A stretch of 15,674 bases of DNA from Scleromatobacter sp045810285 (GTDB taxonomy: Bacteria > Pseudomonadota > Gammaproteobacteria > Burkholderiales > Burkholderiaceae_C), in contig JBJMWE010000475.1 in assembly GCA_045810285.1 (NCBI GenBank), forward strand, positions 1 to 15,674, read 5' to 3'. A model generated the notes under the pieces. That model was given only the letters and a program-made list of their open reading frames with translations, did not search any database and had not been told where the DNA came from. A program made the position numbers and the translations under genes. Shown piece by piece: positions 9,201-15,642 of this stretch (position 1 is its first letter; every line of letters begins with the position of its first letter).

Positions 9201-10676
9201 GCGCGCCTGATGGCGCTCGACGAGGCGCGCCGCGTGGTGCCGGTGCTGCCGTCCACGCTGCAGGCGCAGCTGCGGCCGTACCAGGAAGAGGGCTTCGAGT
9301 GGGCGATGCGGCTCGCGTCTGCCGGGCTGGGCGCCTGCCTGGCCGACGACATGGGCCTGGGCAAGACGCTGCAGGCGCTGGCCGTGCTGCTGGCGCGCGC
9401 CGCGAACGGGCCGGCGCTGGTGGTGATGCCGACCTCGCTGATCGGCAACTGGCGCTCGGAGGCGCTGCGCTTCGCGCCGTCGCTGCGCGTGCATGTGTAC
9501 GCGGAACGCGGGAGCACGAGCGAGCGGGCGTCCGTGATCGGCGAGATGGGCCGGCACGACGTCCTGCTCGTCTCCTATCCGATGCTGCAGATCGACGGCG
9601 AGGCCTTCGCGGGCAAGCTGTGGGCGACGCTGGTGCTGGACGAGGCGCAGGCCATCAAGAACGCCGCGGCCAAGCGCAGCCAGGCGGTGTTCGCGCTGCA
9701 GGCGACGTTCCGGCTGGCGATGTCGGGCACGCCCATCGAGAACCGCCTGGGCGAGCTGTGGTCGGTGATGCGCGCGTGCAACCCCGGCCTGCTGGGCACG
9801 CTGCCGCGCTTCAACGAGCGCTTCGCCAACCTCATCGAGCGCCAAGCCGACCGCAACGCCCAACGCACGCTCAAGCGCCTGATCGCGCCCTTCATCCTGC
9901 GCCGCACCAAGGCCCAGGTGCTGGCCGACCTGCCGCCGCGCACCGAGCTCGTGCTGCAGGTGCAGGCCGACGACGCCGAGAAGGCGCACTACGAGGCCTT
10001 GCGGCGCGAGGCGCTGGTGGCGGCCGAGAAGAGCCTGTCGGGCGACGGCGCGGGCCAGGCGCACCTGAACATCCTCGCCGGACTCACGCGCCTGCGTCGC
10101 GCGGCCTGCGACCCGCGCCTGGTCACGCCCACGCTCAAGCGCCCGGGCGCGAAGGTGACCGCGTTCGCCGAGCTCGCCACCGAGCTCGTCGCCAACGGGC
10201 ACAAGGCGCTGGTGTTCAGCCAGTTCGTCGACTTCCTGGGCCTGCTGCGCGAGCCGCTGGACGCGGCCGGCATCGCCTACCAGTACCTCGACGGCAGCAC
10301 GCCGGCGGCCGAGCGCACGCGGCGCGTGGAAGCGTTCCAGGAAGGCGAGGGCCACCTGTTCCTCATCAGCCTGAAGGCCGGCGGCTTCGGCCTGAACCTG
10401 ACCGTGGCCGACTACGTCGTCATCGCCGACCCGTGGTGGAACCCGGCCGCGGAAGACCAGGCCAGCGGCCGCGCTCACCGCATCGGCCAGCAGCGTCCGG
10501 TGACCGTCTACCGGCTCGTCAACGCCGGCACGCTGGAGGAGCGCATCCTGACGCTGCACCAGACCAAGCGCGAGCTGGCCGACAGCGTGCTCGAGAACGA
10601 CGGCCAGTCGGCCGCCACGATTCCCCTCGCGCGTGAACTGCTGCAGCTCATGCGCGGCGACGCGACGCCCGAATAG
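6264..10676 (+). CDS. SNF2-family DEAD/DEAH-box helicase/ATPase with long N-terminal region
   Basis: The 1470-residue product ends in a complete SNF2-type motor that translocates on DNA or remodels protein-DNA complexes using ATP. Motifs are seen in order: RPYQEEGFEW (about 1003), Walker A DDMGLGKT (about 1028), DEAQAIKN (Walker B, D1126), SGTPIENRLGELW (about 1154), FILRRTKAQVLADLP, HKALVFSQF (about 1312), LKAGGFGLNLT, and motif VI QASGRAHRIGQQRPV (about 1399). The first 1000 residues match no domain I can name. They are alanine-rich and helical at first, with beta-rich stretches between about 620 and 980. No SWIM-type CxCx(n)CxH zinc motif is present, which separates it from many bacterial SNF2 proteins. 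ATG 6264 is 25 bases after the preceding gene. No nuclease or methyltransferase gene lies nearby, so a defence role has no support from context. Confidence 0.9.
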   Translation: MTTSTADDLFASLDAPARDVLAALALGALARSRTWVADALATPALRTPGSTPPSQELVRHTLARLQKAGLANEDERRPGVWTLPQNVYPTVYADLLGRAAQHGLQHALAHADAYDAAGIGRLAHGRFPTLSAAIARVRLDAMGGASPVDIAQLLDRLPPGLHDIPALLDTAIADCIAEPLFDRLHPAMQADVLAGALDRLGSTLQTGIALDPAFVRERARRLVDDAHMPHAHGLRWSFAFDRLLADGAERRDAGWAASFGRLLEPAIDAAEAGGLVDAMRATHGLGAAPPPASMPLASTASRVAIAQAVGAAALAVQGRWSDAEPEFDAALVALRKLTGKRRGLVPAAVALPNVLALLAQQTPAHLDKALKFCLAEGGKREPVHDHPFGAIALAIQMRLGAAPRDMKPFLPYGSQWGYRSASRVVSPLDHNRWLMRAWLKEGSLAEGLPPVEADSAQRLKDAYEAAGFDGLAEQLGAALRVLGGEPAPAWFFVPAGLERWQVALAALRSLGEPAAAAPAAAGATPDTRVVWVIEPGEHGAIRGLVPHEQKRGVRGWGQLKEVPLSRLQRGATALAPADAAVVRAIRQESFGRALRLDLAQAVGALFGHPHVAFADAPEQFVELVEAGPELEVLDEGERLRVRLQPALRVTPDAATPRWAGSEAEAKELDALRLVSIWRDGPQRAKLIRLSASQKRVAQLLGPAGLDIPRQGAAQLQEVLTGLGSHFRIHADDAGAAQAAREVEAESRLRAELQPVGDGLQLRLVATPFGADYAAVGPRLIPGRGRARVVAKLKGESVGVQRDLKREREHLDSVLDACPMLPPLPLDAPCEWLLDAADDALALLERLQPHTSILALDWPQGRPVRVDPGALGQLTLKVRTHEDWLALDGKLKVDEELVVGLQQLITFASEGKSRFMPLGDGRFLALTQELRERVADIAAVVEKQTARANNPDEVRAPAIAAPWLQAALEGARVEHDAAYAARLMALDEARRVVPVLPSTLQAQLRPYQEEGFEWAMRLASAGLGACLADDMGLGKTLQALAVLLARAANGPALVVMPTSLIGNWRSEALRFAPSLRVHVYAERGSTSERASVIGEMGRHDVLLVSYPMLQIDGEAFAGKLWATLVLDEAQAIKNAAAKRSQAVFALQATFRLAMSGTPIENRLGELWSVMRACNPGLLGTLPRFNERFANLIERQADRNAQRTLKRLIAPFILRRTKAQVLADLPPRTELVLQVQADDAEKAHYEALRREALVAAEKSLSGDGAGQAHLNILAGLTRLRRAACDPRLVTPTLKRPGAKVTAFAELATELVANGHKALVFSQFVDFLGLLREPLDAAGIAYQYLDGSTPAAERTRRVEAFQEGEGHLFLISLKAGGFGLNLTVADYVVIADPWWNPAAEDQASGRAHRIGQQRPVTVYRLVNAGTLEERILTLHQTKRELADSVLENDGQSAATIPLARELLQLMRGDATPE

Positions 10677-10731
10677 GGCCGGCGCCGGCGGACACGCTAC
10701 GATCGCGTTCACACCCCAGCGAGCACGCCCC

Positions 10732-11178
10732 TTGACCGACGTCACCGGCATCGACCACATCTACATCACCGTCTCCGAGCTCGCGCGCTCCGAGCCGTTC
10801 TACGACCGCGCGCTGCGCGACGTGCTGGGCTTTCGCAAGAACACGTTCACGCTGGCCGGCGACCCGCACATCCAGTACTACAACCGCCTGTTCGGCTTCG
10901 TGCTGCGCCCCGCGCGCGTGCAGCGCGCGCATGAGCCGTATTCGCCGGGGTTGCACCATTTCTGCCTGCGCGTGGACAGCGTCGAGGACGTGCGCCAGGT
11001 CGCGCGCGACCTGCAGTCCGCCGGCATCGCCGCCACCGACGCGCGCCTGTACCCCGAGTACTCGGACGACTACTGCGCCACCTTCTTCGAGGACCCCGAC
11101 GGCGTGAGACTCGAGGTTACGAACTGGCGCCAGGAGCGCCGCAATCGTGCGGCACACTGGGACGACCCGCAACCCTGA
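10732..11178 (+). CDS. VOC (glyoxalase/bleomycin resistance/dioxygenase) family protein
   Basis: This 148-residue protein has a vicinal-oxygen-chelate fold made of two beta-alpha-beta-beta-beta modules. Likely metal ligands are H9 in GIDHIYITV, one of H75/H76 in GLHHFCLRV, and E128 in FFEDPDGVRLEVTNW. These match the usual H-H-E arrangement, so a metal-dependent lyase, isomerase or dioxygenase is probable, but the substrate is unknown. The start is TTG at 10732, directly ahead of the conserved TGIDHIYI strand, and no ATG is available nearby. In-frame sequence upstream runs back into the helicase gene. It lies 55 bases after the helicase stop. A TACGAT hexamer at 10698-10703 could be a -10 box, but no convincing -35 box accompanies it. 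Confidence 0.85.
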   Translation: MTDVTGIDHIYITVSELARSEPFYDRALRDVLGFRKNTFTLAGDPHIQYYNRLFGFVLRPARVQRAHEPYSPGLHHFCLRVDSVEDVRQVARDLQSAGIAATDARLYPEYSDDYCATFFEDPDGVRLEVTNWRQERRNRAAHWDDPQP

Positions 11179-11218
11179 TCCGCCCACGCCCGCGTCATTC
11201 CCCCGTCGCCGCGACGCC

Positions 11219-11716
11219 ATGACCAGCCCCTTGCCACCCGATCGCCCGAACCGCCTCGACGAGGTGCCCGGCACGCCCCTGCGCGCCGTGCTCACCGGCG
11301 TGGCCATCGACGTCTGCGGCTCGCGCGTGGTGGAGATCGTCGTCGTCACGTGCTACGCGATGGGCGTCGTCCCGTCGGGCGCCACTGACGCGCAGGCCAC
11401 CGAGTTCCTGCGCACGCTGCCGCCCAGCTTCCCGCTGCTGCTGGTGCTCAACGGGCTGGGCATGCTGATGTCGGTGGCCGGCGGCTACGCCTGCGCGCGC
11501 GTGGCGCTGCGCGACGAGCGGCGCATCGGCGCCATCCTGGCGGCCGTCGCCGTCCTGTTCAACCTGCTCATCGACGACACCGGCGTCAGCGACCTCGCGC
11601 TGCTGTACATGCTGTGCGACGTCGCCGGCCTGCTGCTGGGCGTGAAGTACGGCGCCGAGCGCAACCGCCGCCTCGAGCAGCCGGCGCCGTCGCCGGCCGA
11701 CGCGCCCGCCCCATGA
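11219..11716 (+). CDS. Integral membrane protein, hypothetical
   Basis: This 165-residue protein has about four hydrophobic helices: residues 22-50 (with VVEIVVVTCYAMGVV), 70-95 (FPLLLVLNGLGMLMSVAG), 103-119 (IGAILAAVAVLFNLLI) and 124-143 (ALLYMLCDVAGLLLGVKYG). Short charged loops (ALRDERR, YGAERNRR) suggest that both ends face the cytoplasm. No conserved catalytic motif is visible and I do not recognise the family. The ATG at 11219 is 40 bases after the VOC gene. The stop overlaps the start of the following lipoprotein gene (ATGA), so these two are translationally coupled and may act together at the cell envelope. Confidence 0.75.
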   Translation: MTSPLPPDRPNRLDEVPGTPLRAVLTGVAIDVCGSRVVEIVVVTCYAMGVVPSGATDAQATEFLRTLPPSFPLLLVLNGLGMLMSVAGGYACARVALRDERRIGAILAAVAVLFNLLIDDTGVSDLALLYMLCDVAGLLLGVKYGAERNRRLEQPAPSPADAPAP

Positions 11717-12273
11717 ACGGCCGCCGCGTCGCGATCGGCCTGGGCGTGGTCGCGGCGTTGGGCGCATGCGGCTGGTGGGCCATCACCGCGTTCGTGCCGC
11801 AGGCCTCCATCGACATCGACCAGGGCCAGCTGCAGAGCCGCCTCGACACCGTCTTCCCGCAGAAGCACTGCACGATGATGGTGGCCTGCGTCACCCTCAG
11901 CCAACCCGTCGTCAGGCTCACGGAGGGCTCGCCGCGCATCGGGCTGTCCGCCGACATCCTCGTGACGCTGGGCCACCGCGAGATGCCCGGCCAGGTCACG
12001 TTCACCGGCGAGCTGCGCTATGTGCGCTACCAGGGCGACTTCTTCCTCGACGACGTCCAGGTCGACAAGTTCGCCCTCACCGGCGTCTCGCCCGACATGG
12101 TGCAGGTCGTCCGGCAACGCGGCCCCGACGCCCTGCGCCGCGCCCTGCAGGGCCACCCCATCTACACGCTGCGCGGCGACTCCGCCCGCCAGGCGCTCGC
12201 CAAGCTGGCGGTGCGCGATGTGCAGGTGGTCGACGGCAAGGTGCGGGTGACGTTCCTGCGGTTCGGAGGCTGA
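11713..12273 (+). CDS. DUF1439-like lipoprotein (YceB-like)
   Basis: This 186-residue protein starts with a lipoprotein signal peptide: basic MNGRR, a hydrophobic stretch, then LGAC with the acylated cysteine at residue 19. It is therefore probably anchored to a membrane facing the periplasm. The mature part follows the pattern of DUF1439 proteins such as E. coli YceB: an amphipathic IDIDQGQLQSRLDTVFPQK segment, a strand VTLSQPVVRLTEGSPRIGL, then GELRYVRYQGDFFLDDVQV, HPIYTLRG and VVDGKVRVTFLRF. These resemble a lipid-binding tubular fold, although the function is not established. C53 and C59 could form a disulfide. The start overlaps the previous stop by four bases. It is the last gene of the long plus-strand series. 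Confidence 0.75.
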   Translation: MNGRRVAIGLGVVAALGACGWWAITAFVPQASIDIDQGQLQSRLDTVFPQKHCTMMVACVTLSQPVVRLTEGSPRIGLSADILVTLGHREMPGQVTFTGELRYVRYQGDFFLDDVQVDKFALTGVSPDMVQVVRQRGPDALRRALQGHPIYTLRGDSARQALAKLAVRDVQVVDGKVRVTFLRFGG

Positions 12274-12383
12274 GGCGCCGTCGTGCGCGATGGCGGGCGG
12301 CCGGGCGACGCACGCAGGCGGCGGCTGGTTCACGATGTTGGCGCTGGACCGTCGTGCACGGCATCCCGCTCGCGCAACGAAGC

Positions 12384-12412
12384 TTGCTGCCACCCAAATT
12401 CCGTGCTAGAGT
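12384..12412 (+). promoter_or_regulatory. Probable sigma-70 promoter of the tRNA-Ser gene
   Basis: TTGCTG at 12384-12389 and TAGAGT at 12407-12412 are separated by exactly 17 bases. Transcription would start near 12419, about 32 bases before the mature tRNA. The GC-rich stretch just after the -10 box fits the discriminator of stringently controlled stable RNA genes. The local AT-rich spacer stands out from the surrounding GC-rich DNA. Confidence 0.6.
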
Positions 12413-12450
12413 CACGGACTCCGCTCAATTGACCAGCGGCACCGAAATCA

Positions 12451-12538
<88 letters not shown>

Positions 12539-12550
12539 AGTAGTAAGCAC

Positions 12551-12575
12551 AAATGCGCCTTCGGGCGCATTTTTT
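12551..12575 (+). terminator. Rho-independent terminator after tRNA-Ser
   Basis: AAATGCGCC pairs with GGCGCATTT across a TTCG tetraloop, and a run of T residues follows. The nine-pair stem with a UUCG-type loop is very stable. It lies 12 bases after the tRNA CCA end and would stop tRNA transcription before the accessory region. Confidence 0.92.
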
Positions 12576-12592
12576 GTTTCTACACACCGTGG

Positions 12593-12700
12593 TCAGGCCG
12601 CTCGAAAACTCGAGCCCTTCCAGGACTTCTCGATCAGGCTCTTCAGCTCGGCGTGAGCTGCATCGTTCAAGAAGAGGAGGTAGCGCGCTTCGCGTGCCGC
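12593..12700 (-). other. Short open segment, possible C-terminal gene remnant
   Basis: On the minus strand a frame of 36 codons runs to a TGA at 12593-12595, encoding RYLLFLNDAAHAELKSL and then IEKSWKGSSFRAA. The amphipathic, protein-like composition suggests the tail of a degraded gene, but no family is recognised and no start or ribosome site is convincing. It lies between the tRNA terminator and another apparent remnant at 12732. Confidence 0.2.
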
Positions 12701-12731
12701 TCAGATGCGCCTTTGCAGCGTCGCTGCCAGC

Positions 12732-12977
12732 TTATGCCTTTGGGTACCAGACCTCTACCCGTCCTGGAGCGTCAGGTGTCTTGCTCAGGTCACTGGGCGT
12801 CGGTCGATGCACCTTCGCAATGAAGGGCGGGATATGCTGGTCTAGCAGCGCTTCGATGCGAGCAATCGTACTGACGAAGTTGTGGGCAAGGTCGGCCGTC
12901 GGTGCTTTCCCGACCAAGATCAGCAACGGCACCTTGAAGGTGACGACAGCCTCAAGCTCATTCGGGATGTAGCGGAT
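12732..12977 (-). pseudogene. C-terminal remnant of an unidentified gene, cut at repeat copy A
   Basis: The minus-strand frame ending at 12732 encodes a protein-like tail: YIPNELEAVVTFKVPLLILV, then a helical part containing ADLAHNFVSTIARIEALL, then IPPFIAKVHRP and a closing GRVEVWYPKA. The alternating hydrophobic strand, helix and PPFIAK-type segment look like a conserved small domain. I do not recognise it with confidence; a PIN-like or other toxin-type protein is only a guess. The frame stays open to an ATG at 13112, but that part crosses repeat copy A and the RAYT leader, and reads as low-quality sequence. I infer that the original 5' part of the gene was replaced when the RAYT element or its flanking repeat arrived. 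Confidence 0.4.
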
Positions 12978-12986
12978 TCCGGTTTT

Positions 12987-13010
12987 GGGGTCAGGTCTTG
13001 CCCCCGCAAC
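12987..13010 (-). repeat. RAYT-associated repeat, copy A
   Basis: On the minus strand this 24-mer begins GTTGCG, continues with a G run, and ends CAAGACCTGACCCC. It is the inverted partner of copy B (13995-14018), with only one base of difference in the length of the G run (five here, six in B) plus one at the end of the C run. Similarity to B continues outwards for about nine bases (to 12978) with only transitions. It lies about 100 bases upstream of the RAYT start codon. The GGGG and CCCC ends of its plus strand could form a short hairpin. Confidence 0.85.
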
Positions 13011-13111
13011 TTCATTGACAACGTACTCCCTGCGAGCACAACCCGCATTTGTGCCGCAAAACGCCTCGCTTTGGCAAGCAGAGCCCATAGCAACGCTGCC
13101 TATGCTGGGCA

Positions 13112-14080
13112 ATGTCTCGCCCTCTGCGCATCGAACTCCCCGACGGCCTCTACCACGTCACTTCCCGCGGCGATCATCGCGAGCCGATCTTCCAGGATGA
13201 CGATGACCGCAGGCGCCTGCTCGAAATCGTCACCCAGGCCATGGCTCGCTTCGACGCCGTCGCGCATGCCTACTGCCTCATGGGCAACCACTACCACTTC
13301 GTTCTGCAGACCCGCCAGGCCAACCTGTCGCGGCTGATGCGGCATGTGAACGGGGTCTACTCCCAGGCCTTCAATCGACGACACGGGCTGGTCGGTCACC
13401 TTTTCCAGGGACGGTTCAAGGCGATCCACGTCGACCGCGACGCCTACTTCCTGGCGGCCTGCCGATATGTCGACCTGAACCCGGTGAGGGCGCGGTTCGT
13501 CGAGGATCCGTCTGCCTGGCATTGGTCGAGCTATCGCGCCCATGTGGGCATCGATCCCCGGCCGGAATGGTTGGAATCCGGCGCACTGCGCAATCAGCTC
13601 CTGGGCCGACCCGAGCTGACCGCGGCGGATCAGACCGCGGCGGCAGGTGCCTACGCCCAGTTCGTGCAGGACGGACGCCAAGACCCGTTGTGGGAACGCG
13701 GCCTTCGACAGGAAATCTACCTCGGCGGATCGGACTTCATCAGGCACGTCCAAGCTCGCATGAGCGCGAAGCAGGCGAGGTCGACAGACATACCCGCGGC
13801 GCAGTCGCGGCACCCCGACACGGCGCGCCGCCACCTGACCGAGCCGACGCGCGAACAGCACATGCTTCGCGAGTACCTCGACGGCGGCAAGCGCCTCTCC
13901 GCGATCGCCGAGCGCTGGGGACTCTCCGTATCGCGCGTCAGTCGGCTCATCAAGCGCGCTGAGCAGACGATGGCCGACGGCGAGAGCAAGAAAAGTTGCG
14001 GGGGGCAAGACCTGACCCTGAAGCCGGACCCAGCCGCTGAAGCCGTTCATTTTTCTGATGTCGCGGGCTTCGCCAACTGA
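13112..14080 (+). CDS. REP-associated tyrosine transposase (RAYT), Y1/IS200-like
   Basis: This 322-residue protein is a Y1_Tnp-type HUH transposase of the RAYT group, which nicks and rejoins single-stranded DNA at REP-like repeats. The N-terminus MSRPLRIELPDGLYHVTSRG is the family's standard opening. The HUH metal-binding motif is H60-Y-H62 in LMGNHYHFVLQT. The probable catalytic tyrosine is Y119 in CRYVDLNPVRARF. Other family blocks are YSQAFNRRHGLVGHLFQGRF (83-102) and WHWSSYRAH. A helix-turn-helix, LSAIAERWGLSVSRVSRLIKR, occupies about residues 263-283. The final part of the frame reads through repeat copy B (SCGGQDLTLKP), so the last 30 residues are probably not native RAYT sequence. The stop overlaps the convergent gene at 14047 by 34 bases. 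No Shine-Dalgarno sequence is evident. All catalytic residues are intact, so it may be active. Confidence 0.93.
   Translation: MSRPLRIELPDGLYHVTSRGDHREPIFQDDDDRRRLLEIVTQAMARFDAVAHAYCLMGNHYHFVLQTRQANLSRLMRHVNGVYSQAFNRRHGLVGHLFQGRFKAIHVDRDAYFLAACRYVDLNPVRARFVEDPSAWHWSSYRAHVGIDPRPEWLESGALRNQLLGRPELTAADQTAAAGAYAQFVQDGRQDPLWERGLRQEIYLGGSDFIRHVQARMSAKQARSTDIPAAQSRHPDTARRHLTEPTREQHMLREYLDGGKRLSAIAERWGLSVSRVSRLIKRAEQTMADGESKKSCGGQDLTLKPDPAAEAVHFSDVAGFAN
13995..14018 (+). repeat. RAYT-associated repeat, copy B
   Basis: It begins GTTGCG, has a run of six G in total, and ends CAAGACCTGACCC. It is inverted relative to copy A and parallel to copy C. It lies within the 3' end of the RAYT reading frame, where it encodes SCGGQDLT. 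Weaker similarity to A continues on the outer side to about 14028 (CCGGA in both). Confidence 0.85.
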
Positions 14081-14622
14081 TAGTACTGTTGCAGCATGTC
14101 CGTCTGCACGCCTCTCATGAACAAAACGGCGTTGAGCGTCGAGAAAGATCCGTTGTAGCGATCGATATTCGGCCGCACACATGCGAGTTCGACGTAGGGG
14201 TGGCCAGGCCTCAGCACCCCCAAGCTGGCCGAGCGTCGTGTTTTGCCACCCGGGCCGTTGTCTTCGCCGCCAGCCGAAATGGAAACACCATATAAGGCGT
14301 TGCCGACCAGGAACCGCAGATCGCTGATCGAGTAGCGGTTGAACACATTGCCCTCGAACTTCTTGAGAGACTCCTGGCGGTCTTTCGGCCATGCCATCTC
14401 AATCATTTGAGGGCGACCAAATCTGTACTGGAGCCAATCTGCCGACGTGGGCGAATCGTGGATTTTCCCGCAGACGGACACGATCTGCCCTTCTCGCAGC
14501 ATGCAAGAAAAAAAGTCGGTCTCGCCCGATTGACACAACGTCTCGGGCGCGGCGACAAGTGGTGCCAGCGTGATGAGCAGCGCCACGAGCTTGATGCCCG
14601 AGGCGGAAGGCGACTTGAACAT
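14047..14622 (-). CDS. Secreted hypothetical protein
   Basis: This 191-residue protein has a Sec signal peptide (MFKSPSASGIKLVALLITLA, with cleavage probably after LVAA near residue 25), so the mature part is periplasmic or exported. Four cysteines remain, in TLCQS, FSCML, SVCGK and LACVRP, and could form two disulfides. The block DFFSCMLREGQIVSVCGK followed by WLQYRFGRPQMIEMAWP resembles a widespread family of small exported proteobacterial proteins of unknown function; this is from memory of the pattern. ATG at 14622 gives a well-formed signal peptide, which supports the start. Its 3' end overlaps the RAYT tail by 34 bases on the opposite strand, just outside repeat copy B. It is divergent from the receiver-domain gene. 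Confidence 0.75.
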   Translation of the reverse strand: MFKSPSASGIKLVALLITLAPLVAAPETLCQSGETDFFSCMLREGQIVSVCGKIHDSPTSADWLQYRFGRPQMIEMAWPKDRQESLKKFEGNVFNRYSISDLRFLVGNALYGVSISAGGEDNGPGGKTRRSASLGVLRPGHPYVELACVRPNIDRYNGSFSTLNAVLFMRGVQTDMLQQYYQLAKPATSEK

Positions 14623-14934
14623 GATCTCGGTCCAGAGAGTGTCCGGTGAACATCATAGGTGGTCGTGTCAAGATGACTTCGCCTCGCCATTACCTCCCGC
14701 CTTTTGGAAGGCTGCGATGGGTGGCACCACGGAAGTCTGGAACGACTGAGCCAAGGCCCGATAGCCGCTGGCATCGTGCCAATGCACCTGCTTGAGGATG
14801 ATCCCGGAGGCGCGACCGCGTTGTCGCCGCTGTTCGCGAAGCTGACTGCATCAGGCGCCCGGATCCACCGTGAGGCATATTTGCGAAGCGTAGGCACGCC
14901 GTTTGCTCGGGTTGGTGGGCTTCAAAGGCGCCGA
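14623..14934. other. Divergent intergenic region, no gene recognised
   Basis: This 312-base stretch separates the secreted-protein gene from the receiver gene. On the minus strand TATGAT (14652-14657) could be a -10 box for the secreted protein, and an exact TTGACA (14666-14671) lies nearby, but only eight bases apart, so they cannot work as one promoter. The frame of the receiver gene stays open back to 14704, but the added residues look random. I see no RNA gene or repeat here. Confidence 0.4.
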
Positions 14935-15387
14935 ATGTTCTCCAGTAAACCGGATGAGTTGCGTGTGCTCGTCGTTGATGACGACATTGCAGCGGCCAAC
15001 TCGCTCTCCTACCTGCTTCAGATCACTGGCTGCCCGACGGCCGTCGCTTATGGCGGCGAGATGGGAGTCCGGATTGCGCAGTTGTTCAAGCCCGCGCTCG
15101 TCTTCGTGGATCTGCAGATGCCCGATGCGAACGACTGCAAGGTCTTTTCCGGAGCCAAGCTCGAAGGCAGGCTGCCACGCGCGCTGTATGTTTGCCTTAC
15201 TGAAGGCCGCGATCCAGCCGCGCGCGATGAGTGCTTGAACGCAGGGTTCGACTTCTTCGTTCCCAAGCCGCTCCAAGCCGAATCCCTGGGGGAAATTCTG
15301 CGCGCGGCGCGCGCTCATGCGAAGCTCAGGCGGCGCGGCGCTCAAGAGACGCGTTCCTTCGAGGCCATGGATCGACGAGCGCATTGA
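14935..15387 (+). CDS. Stand-alone response regulator receiver protein (CheY-like)
   Basis: This 150-residue protein is a single receiver domain. The acidic pocket is VVDDD (D15, D16), the phosphoacceptor is D59 in VFVDLQMPD, the switch threonine is T89 in VCLTEG, and the conserved lysine is K111 in FFVPKPL. These match the usual order and spacing, so it should accept phosphate from a histidine kinase. No DNA-binding or enzymatic output domain follows; the tail (AHAKLRRRGAQETRS) is short and basic. I chose ATG 14935 because AAAGG at 14924-14928 gives a six-base spacing and the domain begins right after it. No kinase gene is in the window. It may pass signals by protein contact, as CheY does, or be the receiver left over from a larger system. 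Confidence 0.88.
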   Translation: MFSSKPDELRVLVVDDDIAAANSLSYLLQITGCPTAVAYGGEMGVRIAQLFKPALVFVDLQMPDANDCKVFSGAKLEGRLPRALYVCLTEGRDPAARDECLNAGFDFFVPKPLQAESLGEILRAARAHAKLRRRGAQETRSFEAMDRRAH

Positions 15388-15642
15388 GCGGCCCGCTTGG
15401 TACATATCGGCTGGTGGCGTTCACCCCTGCGCTGCGGAAGCGCTCGCGGATAAGCGGCTCCACGGGGCCGGGAGATCCTGGCATGCTCGGTTGGCGGTCC
15501 AGGGCCGGGTTCGTGAGCGCAGGCTGCCCATTCGGCAGTTTTGCGCCATCGTGGACCTGTCGCAGGCCGCTTCTACAAGCCAGGCATCTCGCCAATCGAG
15601 TGCGATGGCGATGGATCCCGAGGCCGCGTGCCGTGTCAGGGA

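Noticed and set aside
6365..10636. A 1423-codon plus-strand frame overlapping the helicase
   Set aside because: The product is almost wholly R, A, G and P, as expected from a shifted reading of GC-rich codons, and has no domain.
5955..10760. A 1601-codon open frame on the minus strand opposite the SNF2 helicase
   Set aside because: It is the mirror of a very GC-rich gene. Its composition is dominated by R, A, H, Q and L, no domain is visible, and the plus-strand frame carries all helicase motifs.
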